Part shown: positions 35,301-44,251 of the stretch, one piece after another
Position numbering within the stretch: the first letter of the stretch is position 1
Layout of the letters: each line of letters opens with the position of its first letter
Assembly (NCBI RefSeq): GCF_002028425.1
Contig: NZ_CP020042.1
Span: forward strand, 3,782,001 to 3,846,000
Reading direction: 5' to 3'
Length of the DNA: 64,000 nt
From: Streptomyces katrae
Lineage (GTDB): Bacteria > Actinomycetota > Actinomycetes > Streptomycetales > Streptomycetaceae
The notes under the pieces: generated by a model
Database searches by the model: none
What the model was told of the DNA's origin: nothing
The model's input: only the letters and a program-made list of their open reading frames with translations
Position numbers and translations under genes: made by a program

Positions 35301-36476
35301 ATGGCCCACACCACCCTCGTCGCCCCCGGGGTGACCGCGACCCGGCTCCCGCTCCTCGACGTCCTGCGCGGCGCCGCCATCCTCGGCACGCTCATGACCA
35401 ACGTCTGGATCTTCGCCTCCCCCGGCTCCGAATGGAGCGTGCTCCGGGGGAGCATGCACCTGCCCGACCCGCTCGCCGACCCGTCCGCCACGACCGTCGC
35501 CGAAGCCGCCTTCCGCTTCCTCGCCGACGGGAAGTTCCTCTCGCTGCTGACGGTGCTGTTCGGGGTGGGCCTGGCCATCCAGTACGACTCCGCCGCCCGC
35601 CGGGGCGAGCGGTGGCCCGGCCGCTACCCGCGGCGGGCCGCGTTCCTCTTCCTGGAGGGGACCGTCCACTTCGTCCTCGTCTTCGCCTGGGACGTGCTGA
35701 TGGGATACGCCGTCACCGCCCTGCTCGTCGCCTGGCTGCTGGCCCGCTCCGAGCGGGTGCGGCGGGTGGTGATGTGGGGCGCGGGCGGGCTGCACCTGAC
35801 CCTGATCGGCCTGGTGACGCTGGGCGAGGTCCTCACCCCGGACTCCGCGCCCGAGGGCCCCGACCCGCGGGCCGTCCGGCTGTACGCGCACGGCGGCTGG
35901 GCCGAGCAGATCGGCTTCCGGCTCGACCACGCCCTCGCGCTGCGCATCGAGCCCGTGTTCTCCTTCGGGCTGCTCGTCTTCCTCTTCCTCCTCGGTGTCC
36001 GCCTCCACCGCGCCGGCGCCTTCGCCCCGACCGACGCCGGGCGCCGGATCCGGGTCCGGATGGCCGCCTGGGGGCTCGGCCTCGGCCTGCCGCTGGGCGC
36101 CGCCGCCGCGCTCGGCGGCCACGACTTCTTCGTCCTCGGCCGCTACGGCATCGCCCCGCTGATCGCCCTCGGGTACGCCGGGCTGATCGGCTGGGCCCTG
36201 GACCGCGGCGCCGTCCCCGCGGCCCGCGCGCTCGGCTCCATCGGCCGCACCGCCCTGTCCTGCTACGTCGGCCAGAACCTGCTGTGCGTCCTGCTCTGCT
36301 ACGGGATCGGCCTCGGGCTCGCCGACCGGTTCGCCGGGTCCGGCCCCTGGTGGGTGATGGGCCTGTGGGCGGCGGTGAGCCTGACCCTGGTCGCCGCGTC
36401 CCGGCTCTGGCTGCGCCGCTTCGAGCGGGGCCCGCTGGAGGCCGTGCAGCACTGGGCGCTCAGGCCCCGCCGGTGA
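35301..36476 (+). CDS. DUF418-domain membrane protein (YeiB-like)
   Basis: 391 aa. Starts RLPLLDVLRGAAILGTLMTNVW, the family signature, and has eight to ten hydrophobic helices. The C-terminal DUF418 region (about 240-385) contains GSIGRTALSCYVGQNLLCVLLCYGIG and ends RRFERGPLEAVQHW. Acyltransferase-like topology; biochemical role unknown. The 3' end overlaps the convergent inhibitor gene by 17 bases. Confidence 0.9.
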   Translation: MAHTTLVAPGVTATRLPLLDVLRGAAILGTLMTNVWIFASPGSEWSVLRGSMHLPDPLADPSATTVAEAAFRFLADGKFLSLLTVLFGVGLAIQYDSAARRGERWPGRYPRRAAFLFLEGTVHFVLVFAWDVLMGYAVTALLVAWLLARSERVRRVVMWGAGGLHLTLIGLVTLGEVLTPDSAPEGPDPRAVRLYAHGGWAEQIGFRLDHALALRIEPVFSFGLLVFLFLLGVRLHRAGAFAPTDAGRRIRVRMAAWGLGLGLPLGAAAALGGHDFFVLGRYGIAPLIALGYAGLIGWALDRGAVPAARALGSIGRTALSCYVGQNLLCVLLCYGIGLGLADRFAGSGPWWVMGLWAAVSLTLVAASRLWLRRFERGPLEAVQHWALRPRR

Positions 36477-36795
36477 CCACCTCCACGTCCAGCACGAACT
36501 CGTCGTACGGCGCCTCCTGCGGGTAGGGCGGCCGGACCTGCGCGAACCGGATCCGGGCCCGCCCGCCCGGGCTCCGGCCGCGGACCTCGTACGTCCGCTC
36601 CACCGCCTCTCCGGGCAGGGCCCGCGCCGCCCGCCCGGGCCCGGTCTCGCGCACGGAGACGGCGTCGGCGTGCCCGGAGACCTGCCAGGTCCACACGTAC
36701 CCGCGCGCCCCGCGGCCGGTCAGCCTCAGCTCGTACGTATCTCCGGCGCCGAGGACGATGCTGCGCACCTCCACCCGTGGGACCTCCTGGTTCAC
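36460..36795 (-). CDS. Chagasin-type (I42) cysteine-peptidase inhibitor
   Basis: 111 aa, the normal size for the family. Chagasins are small immunoglobulin-like folds that block papain-family peptidases with three loops. Two loops are clear: GYVW at residues 32-35 (canonical G-[YF]-x-W) and RPPYP at 88-92 (canonical RPW/F). The first loop (canonical NPTTG) is degenerate (LTGRGA). No signal peptide. The GTG start overlaps the peptidase stop (GTGA), so peptidase and inhibitor are made from one message with coupled translation. Inference: it restrains the upstream peptidase inside the producing cell. Confidence 0.82.
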   Translation of the reverse strand: MNQEVPRVEVRSIVLGAGDTYELRLTGRGARGYVWTWQVSGHADAVSVRETGPGRAARALPGEAVERTYEVRGRSPGGRARIRFAQVRPPYPQEAPYDEFVLDVEVVTGGA

Positions 36796-38675
36796 GCCGG
36801 GCCGATGACGGCCCCCTCGTGCCATCCCGCGCCGTCGCGCCAGTAGTGCTGGAGCATGCGGTCCGTGCGCAGGACGACGACTTCCAGGTTGAACCCGAAG
36901 CTGCCCTGGAGCATCCCGGTGACGGCCAGCGCGTCGTGGCCGAACACGGCGCCGCGCGCCCAGGGCGCCCCGGCGGCGTTGCCCCGCCACCAGTGCTCGA
37001 TCCGCCCGCCGGCGACGGCCACGCACAGTTCGTAGTTCCCGGCGGTGTCCTCGTCCGCCGCCCCGTACTGGCCCTCGATCAGGCAGGGCGCGGAGGTGAC
37101 CCCGCTGCCGAAGACCTCTCCGGGCCGCCAGACGAAGCCGTTGGGGTCGTCGCGCCACCACAGTTGCATCCGGCCGTCGGTGCGGGCGGCGACCAGGTCG
37201 AGGGTGCGGGCACGGGTCTGGACGAGGGCGGGGCCGTAGTGGGCGATGCCGGAGCCGAAGCGGCCGCCGTCGTTCCAGGTCCAGGGGGCGCCGTTGATCC
37301 GCCACCAGTGGTTGAGGCGGCCGTCGGCGGTGCGGACGACCACCTCGAAGTTGCCCGGCTTGCCGTAGTCGCTCTGGATGAAGGCGGGGGTCGAGCCGAT
37401 GGCGGCGTCCCCGGGCCCGAAGGCGCCGCCGTCGCGCCAGACGCCGACGGCCTGCTCGTAGTACCAGTGGCGGAGCCGGCCGCCGGTGGTGACGTGCAGG
37501 GTCTCCATGTTCCGGTTGTAGGTGGTGCCGGTGAAGGCGGGCTGCCCGGAGGCGTCGCCGGCGAAGGTCTCGGCGCGGGCCCAGGCGTAGGGGGCTTCGC
37601 CCTCGCGCCACCAGTGCCGCAGGCGGCCGCCGCCGGCGGTCGCGGCCAGCTCGAAGTTGCGGTGGGCCCGGCCGTTGCCGCTCTCGTAGACGCTGCCCGC
37701 GTGCAGGCGGCGTTTGCTCCAGGGGTCGATGTTGGTGTCGCGCAGGCCGCACTTGGCCCAGTAGTCGATGTTGACCTCGCCGTACGCGATCCGGCCGTAG
37801 CCGCCGACGTGGTAGCCGGTGCCCCAGGAGTTCTTGAACAGCCAGCAGCCGGCCGCGTCGTCGTAGCCGACGACGAGCACGCAGTGGCCGCCGGCGAGCC
37901 GGCCGCCGGTGCGGTGGTAGACCCCGGCGCCGAGCGCGAAGAAGTCGTCGTACACGTCGAAGCAGGCGGTCAGCGGCCCGACCGTGTCCAGCCAGACCTT
38001 CTGCTGCTCGACGTCGCCGAGGCGTACGTAGTCGGTGATCCGGACGGTCCGTCCCGAACGGTCCCAGCTGGGCGTGTACTCGGCCCGCCAGGCGTCGCGC
38101 CGCTCGGCGGGCAGGCCCGGCGGCGGGGTGCCGTACGGCCAGCAGCCGGGGTCGGCGAGACCCCCGTTGTCCTTGATCCAGTCCAGGGCGGTCTCGGGGG
38201 TGCCGCCCTGCCCGCAGGCGCACTTCAACCCGTCGTGCACGTCGCCCTCGGAGCGCGCCGCCCACACGTCGTGCTCGATCCGGGCCATCGACTCGACCAG
38301 CCCGGCCGCCCCGAACGCCCAGCAGGACGCGCACGGGTTCTGGTCCTTGACCTTCGTCAGCCAGGGCCATCCCCACCGGTTCCGCCAGTCCACGGCCACG
38401 GGCCGCCCGGGCCCCGCGACCGTCCCCGGCAGCAGCCCGTGCGCGGCCCTGCGCCGCGTCAGGTGCGGGTTGCCGCTCTCCCTCCCCACGAGCGCCCGCA
38501 GGTCGACCGCCCCCGCCTCCGCGGCGGGCGTCAGCTCCCTTCCCGGCTCCAGGCCGAGCGCGGGCCTCGGCACGGGGTCCTCGTCGGCCAGGTGCTCGCT
38601 GACCGACCACCGCGCCCCCAGCGCCGCGAGCCGCGCCCGCAGTTCCCCCACCGTATGGACAGACTCCTCCGGCAT
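36792..38675 (-). CDS. Papain-family (C1A) cysteine peptidase fused to a lectin-like repeat propeller
   Basis: 627 aa. A propeptide-like N-terminal region (about 1-90) has no signal peptide. The C1A domain (about 92-305) has oxyanion Gln112, catalytic Cys118 (DQNPCASCWAFGAAGLVES), His254 (GGHCVLVVGYDD) and Asn272 (FKNSWGTGYHVGGYGRI), all intact. The C-terminal half (about 315-627) has six repeats of the GRLxHWWR type (GRLRHWWREGEAPYAW, GRLNHWWRINGAPWTW, GRIEHWWRGNAAGAPW), resembling PLL-like beta-propeller lectins. The enzyme is therefore probably targeted to a glycan or surface. How it leaves the cell is not evident. The next gene encodes its likely inhibitor. Confidence 0.9.
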   Translation of the reverse strand: MPEESVHTVGELRARLAALGARWSVSEHLADEDPVPRPALGLEPGRELTPAAEAGAVDLRALVGRESGNPHLTRRRAAHGLLPGTVAGPGRPVAVDWRNRWGWPWLTKVKDQNPCASCWAFGAAGLVESMARIEHDVWAARSEGDVHDGLKCACGQGGTPETALDWIKDNGGLADPGCWPYGTPPPGLPAERRDAWRAEYTPSWDRSGRTVRITDYVRLGDVEQQKVWLDTVGPLTACFDVYDDFFALGAGVYHRTGGRLAGGHCVLVVGYDDAAGCWLFKNSWGTGYHVGGYGRIAYGEVNIDYWAKCGLRDTNIDPWSKRRLHAGSVYESGNGRAHRNFELAATAGGGRLRHWWREGEAPYAWARAETFAGDASGQPAFTGTTYNRNMETLHVTTGGRLRHWYYEQAVGVWRDGGAFGPGDAAIGSTPAFIQSDYGKPGNFEVVVRTADGRLNHWWRINGAPWTWNDGGRFGSGIAHYGPALVQTRARTLDLVAARTDGRMQLWWRDDPNGFVWRPGEVFGSGVTSAPCLIEGQYGAADEDTAGNYELCVAVAGGRIEHWWRGNAAGAPWARGAVFGHDALAVTGMLQGSFGFNLEVVVLRTDRMLQHYWRDGAGWHEGAVIGPA

Positions 38676-38787
38676 CCCGGCCCCCCAGCCACTCGTGTGT
38701 GAGCCCCGGGAGCGTCCCCCCGCCGCCGGACCCCGTCAAGGGGGGCCGCGCGGTCGCGCGGACGCACGGGGGTCGTACGGTTCCGGG

Positions 38788-39828
38788 ATGGACGCACGAC
38801 GCACGCAGCGCCAGCTCTCGATGATCGGGGAGGTCCGCGACCTCGGCCCCGAGGTCTGGCTGCGGGGCGGCTGGGCGATGGACTTCTGGCTCGGCGAGGT
38901 CACGCGGGAGCACGAGGACGTCGACTGGTTCGCGTGGGCCGAGGACGCTCAGCGGCTGGGGGACCTCCTCGTGGCCCGCGGGTACGAGGTCCTGAGCGCG
39001 GACGACCAGCAGCTGGACGTCGTACGCGACGGGGAGGAGCACGGCTTCGCGTTCGTCACCCGGCGCCGCAGCGACGGCCGGGTCCTGGTCGCGGGCGGCC
39101 CCTGGGCGGGCACGCCCTGGCCGGAGGGGCTGCTGGACGGGGTGGAGCCGGGTCGGCTGGGCGGCCTGGAGTGCCCGGTGGCGTCACCGGAGGCGCAGAT
39201 CGAGATCAAGCGGATGATGCCGGTGTGGGTGCCGGAGCGCCCCCGCCGTCGGAAGGACGCGGTGGACACGGCCCGGCTGGAGGCCGCCCTGGCGGCTCTG
39301 CACGCGACGGACGACACCCTCGTCCACGAGGGCAGCGCGTTCGTCAACTTCCGTACGTACGCCTCCGGGGAGGACTGGGGACACGGCTTCCGCTGGCTCG
39401 ACACCAAGCACTTCCGCCTCCCGGCCGCCCCGCTCCCGGACACGGGCCTCCTGGCCGCCCTCATCGCCCACGAGCAGTTCCGGGACGACTACGCGGGCGG
39501 CGGCGTCCTGCCGCTGGGCCGACGGCACGGCCCGTTCTGGCGGCGCCTGATCACCCCGGCCGCCTACGCGCCGGTCCCCGCCGCCGACGCGGCGCACCTC
39601 CTGCGCACCTGGGCGGACCAGTACGGGCCGGTCCCGGAAGAGTTGGAGGCGGACCTGCGGCGGGAGGCGTTCGCCCGCCTGACCCCGGCCACCACGATCC
39701 ACCACCTGACGGGGGTCGGGGAGGACGACTTCCACGACTGGGGCGGCGTACACGGCGAGTTCCACGAACTGGTCGTCATCGACCGCGCCGCGGGCCACCT
39801 GACCCTCCTGGTGGCGGCCGACGACTGA
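38788..39828 (+). CDS. Nucleotidyltransferase (ANT(2'')-like) fused to a second, unnamed domain
   Basis: 346 aa. Residues about 1-160 resemble aminoglycoside 2''-nucleotidyltransferase-type proteins: VWLRGGWAMDFWLGEVTREHEDVDWFAW contains the GGWA...D.D pattern (split here at 20: VWLRGGWAMDFWLG / EVTREHEDVDWFAW). Residues about 165-346 form another module (FVNFRTYASGEDWGHGFRWL, LIAHEQFRDDYAGGGVLP, FHDWGGVHGEFHELVVIDR) that I do not recognise as a named family. Antibiotic modification cannot be concluded; many such proteins have other or unknown substrates. ATG 38788 starts just before the conserved domain. Confidence 0.75.
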   Translation: MDARRTQRQLSMIGEVRDLGPEVWLRGGWAMDFWLGEVTREHEDVDWFAWAEDAQRLGDLLVARGYEVLSADDQQLDVVRDGEEHGFAFVTRRRSDGRVLVAGGPWAGTPWPEGLLDGVEPGRLGGLECPVASPEAQIEIKRMMPVWVPERPRRRKDAVDTARLEAALAALHATDDTLVHEGSAFVNFRTYASGEDWGHGFRWLDTKHFRLPAAPLPDTGLLAALIAHEQFRDDYAGGGVLPLGRRHGPFWRRLITPAAYAPVPAADAAHLLRTWADQYGPVPEELEADLRREAFARLTPATTIHHLTGVGEDDFHDWGGVHGEFHELVVIDRAAGHLTLLVAADD

Positions 39829-39900
39829 CCACCCGGCCCGCACCCGCCCCGGCACCCGCACCCGCACCCGGGACCGAACCGGCAGCCCCCGTCCCCGTCC

Positions 39901-41145
39901 CTACGAGGACATGGCCTGCCCCCCGATCCCCGCCGCACCCGCCAGTTGCCCCTCCCACCAGCCCGCCACCTCGGCGGCACTCATCCGCGCCCACACCGGC
40001 GTCTCCTCCACCTGCGCCCGCCCCAGCCGCCGCGCCAGCGCGACCAGCTCCCGCCCGGCCCCGCCCCGCGCCGCCTGGTAGCCGGCGACCAGCTCCTCCC
40101 AGGACCCCGCCCGCGCCCAGGCCGCGCCGAAGGCGGTGGCGTCCTGGAGGGCTTTCGCGGCCCCGCTCGTGTTGTGCGGCCGCACCACGCTCGCCGCGTC
40201 GCCGGCCAGCAGCAGCCGCCCCGCCGCGGCGGGCTCCGTCACCAGGTCGTAGATGGGCTGCACGAACGTGTCCCCCGGCGCCGTCAGCGCCAGCGCCCGC
40301 CCCCAGTACTCCGGGAACTCCCGCTCCAGCAAGGCCCGCAGGTGAGCGGCGAGTTCCTGCCCCAGCGCCCCCGGCGGAAAGCTGGTCGGGTCGTCGAAGC
40401 GCAGCCCCGCGCCCGGCGGCGGCGCCGCGTACAGCACCCAGTTCACCCGCAGGCCCTCCGGCCCGGGGATCCGGTAGATCACGCAACTGCCCCCGGGGAA
40501 GCACACGGTGGTCACCGCCGCGGGGTACGACTCGGCTCCCCCCAGCCCCTCCAGCAGCGCGGCGTCGAAGTTCCCCCGCCAGCACACGTACCCGGCGTAG
40601 TGCGGCGTCGCCCCCGGGCTCACCGCCTCCCGCACCACCGACCGGTACCCGTCGGCCCCGACGACGAGGTCGAACCGCTCCACGCCCCCGCCCCCGAACC
40701 GCACGCCGACCCGGCCCCTCCCGCGGCCCACGCCCCCGGCCCCGTCCCCGTCCCCGTCCACTCCCGCAACGGCCACGCCCTGCCGGTAGTCCACCGCCCC
40801 TGGGACCGCCTCCCGCAGCCCCCGCCACAGCAGCCCCCAGTGGTACGAGTGGAACGGGAACGGCTGCTCCCAGATGAGCCGCCCCCCGGCCCCCGCCCCG
40901 GCGTCCCGCACCACCCACCGCCGCCGCTCCAGCCGGTGCGCGGGGATCCCCGGCGGCAGCGCCCCGGCGGCCACCAGTTCCGCGGCCCGGTCGTCGTGCA
41001 CGCACAGCCCGACCCCCCGGTCCGCGAGCCGCCCCCGGGTCCGTTCCAGTACGACGACCTCCCCGGCTCCCGCCCGCACCGCGGCCGACGCGAACGCGCA
41101 CCCGGCGATGCTCCCCCCGACCACCGCGACCGTCCCACCACGCAT
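39901..41145 (-). CDS. FAD-dependent monooxygenase
   Basis: 414 aa group A flavoprotein hydroxylase. N-terminal dinucleotide fold (TVAVVGGSIAGCAFASAAVRAG), the DG motif (LVVGADGYRSVVREAV) and the GD motif (GRLLLAGDAASVVRPHNTSGA). Uses NAD(P)H and O2 to hydroxylate an aromatic or similar substrate, unknown here. A Gly/Asp/Arg-rich insert (about 128-148, DGDGDGAGGVGRGRGRVG) lies in the middle. No pathway genes adjacent. Confidence 0.9.
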   Translation of the reverse strand: MRGGTVAVVGGSIAGCAFASAAVRAGAGEVVVLERTRGRLADRGVGLCVHDDRAAELVAAGALPPGIPAHRLERRRWVVRDAGAGAGGRLIWEQPFPFHSYHWGLLWRGLREAVPGAVDYRQGVAVAGVDGDGDGAGGVGRGRGRVGVRFGGGGVERFDLVVGADGYRSVVREAVSPGATPHYAGYVCWRGNFDAALLEGLGGAESYPAAVTTVCFPGGSCVIYRIPGPEGLRVNWVLYAAPPPGAGLRFDDPTSFPPGALGQELAAHLRALLEREFPEYWGRALALTAPGDTFVQPIYDLVTEPAAAGRLLLAGDAASVVRPHNTSGAAKALQDATAFGAAWARAGSWEELVAGYQAARGGAGRELVALARRLGRAQVEETPVWARMSAAEVAGWWEGQLAGAAGIGGQAMSS

Positions 41146-41321
41146 GACGCCCTCCGCCCGCCGCCCAGTTGTCCGGCCGGCCAGCCTACTGACGCGGAGG
41201 ACCGTGCCCCGGGCGACAGAACGGATCCGGCCACCGCCGGCCCGTGTCCCCGGCCGGGGCGCCGACCCGCCGCGGCGCGCGTAGCGTGGGGAGGGGCGGG
41301 GAGGTCAAGGAGGCGAGGACC

Positions 41322-41633
41322 ATGGCCGGACAGGTGCTGAGCGAGGTCAGCGGGGTCGTCGCGGCCGGGCGCGAGGCCGACCTCGTGGCCGCCTACCGCG
41401 AGCTCGTGAGCCATCCCCTGCCCGACGGGCTGATCCGCTCGGAGCTGCTGCGCGGCCAGGACGGCGTCTGGCGCATCCACACGCTGTGGCGGGACCGGGC
41501 CGCCCTGGAGGCCGTACGGAACGTTCCCGGCGACGCCCCGGCCCCCCGCCTCTTCCGCGAGGTGGGCGCCGAGCCCGTCCTGGCGGTGTTCGAGATCGCG
41601 GTCCACCTCACCGCCCAGGTGGGCCCGGTCTGA
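41322..41633 (+). CDS. Small protein with antibiotic-biosynthesis-monooxygenase (ABM)-like fold
   Basis: 103 aa. Predicted ferredoxin-like alpha-beta protein: GREADLVAAYRELVSHPLPDG, RSELLRGQDGVWRIHTLWRD, ALEAVRNVPGDAPAPRLFREVG, PVLAVFEIAVHL, typical spacing of dimeric ABM proteins. Oxygenase activity not established. RBS AAGGAGG lies 7 bases before ATG. Confidence 0.65.
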   Translation: MAGQVLSEVSGVVAAGREADLVAAYRELVSHPLPDGLIRSELLRGQDGVWRIHTLWRDRAALEAVRNVPGDAPAPRLFREVGAEPVLAVFEIAVHLTAQVGPV

Positions 41634-41676
41634 CGCGCCGGATCCGGCGCCGCCCGTGCCGCCGTAGGGTCGGGGC

Positions 41677-42342
41677 ATGAGCGGACCCGGTGAGCTGGAC
41701 GAAGACGACGAGGCGCTCGCGGCGCGGTGCGCGGAGATGACCGTCGAACAGCGAGGTCACACGGCCCTGCTGGCGCTGTGGCGGCTGCGCGCACCGCTGC
41801 TGGTGCTCGGGCTCGATCCCGGCTGGGGGATCCACCGCTCGGCGGTGGAGGCCGCCTTCCGGGGGATGCTCCTCCCCGTGCACGACGAGCCGCTGCCGGA
41901 TCCGGGCCCGCTCTTCACGAGCCCCCCGGAGGCAGAGCCGGAGGGCGTCGTCGCGGAGGTCCAGCTGGAGGTCCTGGCCGAGCTCCACGCGTGGACGACC
42001 GCCCGGGAGCCGGGCGCCGAGGAGGCCGAGCGGGTCATCCGGCTGGCCCGCGACCTGTCCCGCTCGCTCGACCGCTCCTGCGAGGACTCCCTGTGGGACC
42101 ACCCGGCCCGGCACGCCCACGCCCGGTACCTCGCGACCGTGGCCGGCGGCGGCACCGCCGTGGGCTACCACGAAGCCCGCAACCTCCGCGTCGAGGCCGC
42201 CTGCCAGGACCTCGTGGCGGCGCTGCCGCCCGGCGCGGGGCTGCCCGGCACCGCCGCCGGCCGGGAGGCGCTCGCGCTCTGTGAGGCGTTCAGCGCGGAG
42301 CTCGTCTCGACCCTGGCCTGGCGCGAAAACCTGGGGTACTGA
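41677..42342 (+). CDS. Hypothetical helical protein
   Basis: 221 aa, soluble, Glu/Ala/Leu-rich, mostly helical. No family recognised. Conserved-looking stretches: MTVEQRGHTALLALWRLRAP, VIRLARDLSRSLDRSCEDSL, AVGYHEARNLRVEAACQDLV. It lies 43 bases after the ABM-like gene and 48 before the MFS gene on the same strand, so it may be part of a loose operon. Confidence 0.6.
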   Translation: MSGPGELDEDDEALAARCAEMTVEQRGHTALLALWRLRAPLLVLGLDPGWGIHRSAVEAAFRGMLLPVHDEPLPDPGPLFTSPPEAEPEGVVAEVQLEVLAELHAWTTAREPGAEEAERVIRLARDLSRSLDRSCEDSLWDHPARHAHARYLATVAGGGTAVGYHEARNLRVEAACQDLVAALPPGAGLPGTAAGREALALCEAFSAELVSTLAWRENLGY

Positions 42343-42390
42343 CTCCCCCCGGCCCGTAGGGTGCTCATCGCACCGAGCCCGAGGGAGATC

Positions 42391-43617
42391 ATGAAGAGCA
42401 CCGCCGAGCTGTCGGAGGACACCCGGACGCCCTGGAGGACGGCCGCCTTCCGGCGGTTCGTCTCGGCGAACCTCATCTCCGCCGCCGGGTCCGCCATGGC
42501 CCCCCTCGCCCTGGCCTACTCCGTGATCGAGCAGGGCGGAGGAGCGGGCTCCCTCGGCCTGGTCCTCGCCACGAACACCGTGCCGACGATCGTGTTCCTC
42601 CTGCTGGGCGGCGTCTTCGCCGACCGGCTGTCCCGCAGCCGGATCCTCTTCCTCGGCAACCTCCTGGCCGCCGCCGCACAGGGCGTGCTCGCCCTGACCG
42701 TGGCCACGGGACACGCGACGACGCTCTCCATAGCCGCCTGCGGCCTGATCTCGGGCACGGCGGCCTCGTTCATCGTTCCGGCCATGCAGGGCGCCGTCGC
42801 CCAGATCGTCCCCGAGGAGCACCTGCAGCAGGCCAACGCGCTGCTCCGGCTCCCGGGCAACGCCGTGAAGGTGGTGGGGCCGGTCGTGGGCGGCGTCGTC
42901 GTCGCCGCGAGCGGCGCCGCCTGGGCCCTGGCCTGGGACGCCCTCACCTTCGCCATCGCCGCCGTCCTGCTCCTCAGCCTCTCCCTGGAGACCCCGCCCA
43001 CCCCGGCCAGGGGTGTCCTGGCCGACCTCCGCGCGGGCTGGGACGGCTTCTGGTCCCGTACCTGGCTGTGGACGTACACGGCCGCGGGGGCGGTCCTCGT
43101 CGCGGCCTGGCTGGCCGGCTTCCAGCTCCTCGGCCCCCTGGTCGCCGCCGGGGAGTACGCCGGGGCGCGCGACTGGGGCCTGGTCCAGGCCGCGTTCTCG
43201 TGCGGCCTGCTGGCCGGAACCCTGGTCTGCCTGCGCTGGAAGCCGTACCGCCTCCTCACGGTCGCGGTCGTCACCTCCGGCGCCCTCGCCCTCCCCCTCG
43301 CCGCGCTGGCCCTCGCCCTGCCGCTGCCGCTCGTGCTGGCGGCCGCCCTCCTCGCCGGGATCGGCCTCGACGTGGCGATCGTCGCCTGGAACACCGCGTT
43401 CCAGCAGCACGTCCCGCAGCCGGAACAGGGCCGCATGAGCGCCTTCAACGGAGTCGGCGAACGCCTGGCCATCCCCCTCGGCTACCTGATCACGGCCCTG
43501 GCGGCCGAGCTCTGGACCACCCGCACGGCCCTCCTGGCCTGCGCCGCCCTGATCGCCGCGGCGGCCGCCCTCAACCTCTGCGTCCCGGCGGTCCACCGGA
43601 TCAACCGCCGCTCCTAG
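42391..43617 (+). CDS. MFS transporter (MdfA/EntS-like export group)
   Basis: 408 aa with about twelve helices. The family hallmark between helices 2 and 3 is GVFADRLSRSRILFLGN, and GRMSAFNGVGERLAIPLGYL is near the C-terminal half, as in the EntS-like permeases often found in Streptomyces. Substrate unknown. ATG 42391 has GAGGGAG 4 bases upstream; ATG/GTG forms from 42361 are possible but less supported. Confidence 0.88.
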   Translation: MKSTAELSEDTRTPWRTAAFRRFVSANLISAAGSAMAPLALAYSVIEQGGGAGSLGLVLATNTVPTIVFLLLGGVFADRLSRSRILFLGNLLAAAAQGVLALTVATGHATTLSIAACGLISGTAASFIVPAMQGAVAQIVPEEHLQQANALLRLPGNAVKVVGPVVGGVVVAASGAAWALAWDALTFAIAAVLLLSLSLETPPTPARGVLADLRAGWDGFWSRTWLWTYTAAGAVLVAAWLAGFQLLGPLVAAGEYAGARDWGLVQAAFSCGLLAGTLVCLRWKPYRLLTVAVVTSGALALPLAALALALPLPLVLAAALLAGIGLDVAIVAWNTAFQQHVPQPEQGRMSAFNGVGERLAIPLGYLITALAAELWTTRTALLACAALIAAAAALNLCVPAVHRINRRS

Positions 43618-43646
43618 CCCTCCGGCTCCGTCGATAGGCTCCCGGG

Positions 43647-44189
43647 ATGCATGACACCGCACTGCTGGTCATCGACATGCAGGATGCCCTGCTGAACGAC
43701 GCCCATGACGTCGAGGCCTGCCTGCTCAAGGTCGGCCGCCTTGCCGAGCAGGCTCGCTCCGCCGGCGCAGCCGTGGTCTACGTGCGCCAACGCCTCGATG
43801 ACGTGCCCGCCGACCTGGCCGATGTCCATCCAGCGGTGGCGCCCCGGCCCGGCGATGTGGTCCTGGACAAGGACAGCGCGGACTCCTTCCTCGGCACCGG
43901 GCTCGACGAGTTGCTCCACGAGCGGGCAGTGCGTCGGGTGATCGTCACCGGCTTCGCCACCGAGTACTGCGTCGACTCCACCAGTCGCGCCGCGCTCTCC
44001 CGTGGCTATGACCTCGTGATGGTCTCGGACGGACACACCACGCCGGAGCGTCCGCCCGGTGCCGCGCTGACGGCCGCCCAGGTGATCGCGCATCACAACG
44101 CGACCTTCTCGGCCATCCAGTACGCCGGGCGTTCCATCACCGTGACACCGGCGGCCGAGATCCGCTTCGCCGCCACGCTGACGGCTTAG
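43647..44189 (+). CDS. Isochorismatase-family cysteine hydrolase
   Basis: 180 aa. Catalytic triad Asp10 (LLVIDMQ), Lys75 (VVLDKDSADSF) and Cys108 (FATEYCVDST), with the usual cis-peptide region (VIVTGFATEYCVD). The family hydrolyses isochorismate, nicotinamide or related amides; with this Cys triad an amidase is likeliest. Codon usage is a little less biased than in the neighbours. Substrate unknown. Confidence 0.9.
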   Translation: MHDTALLVIDMQDALLNDAHDVEACLLKVGRLAEQARSAGAAVVYVRQRLDDVPADLADVHPAVAPRPGDVVLDKDSADSFLGTGLDELLHERAVRRVIVTGFATEYCVDSTSRAALSRGYDLVMVSDGHTTPERPPGAALTAAQVIAHHNATFSAIQYAGRSITVTPAAEIRFAATLTA

Positions 44190-44251
44190 GCGGCGAGGGC
44201 CTCGCGAGGGGGGCCAGGAGGGCTGGCCGGGCCCCCGTATAGGGTCCCCGT

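Noticed and set aside
38788..39828. Aminoglycoside resistance gene
   Set aside because: Only the nucleotidyltransferase fold is visible, and it is fused to an unrelated domain; substrate cannot be inferred.
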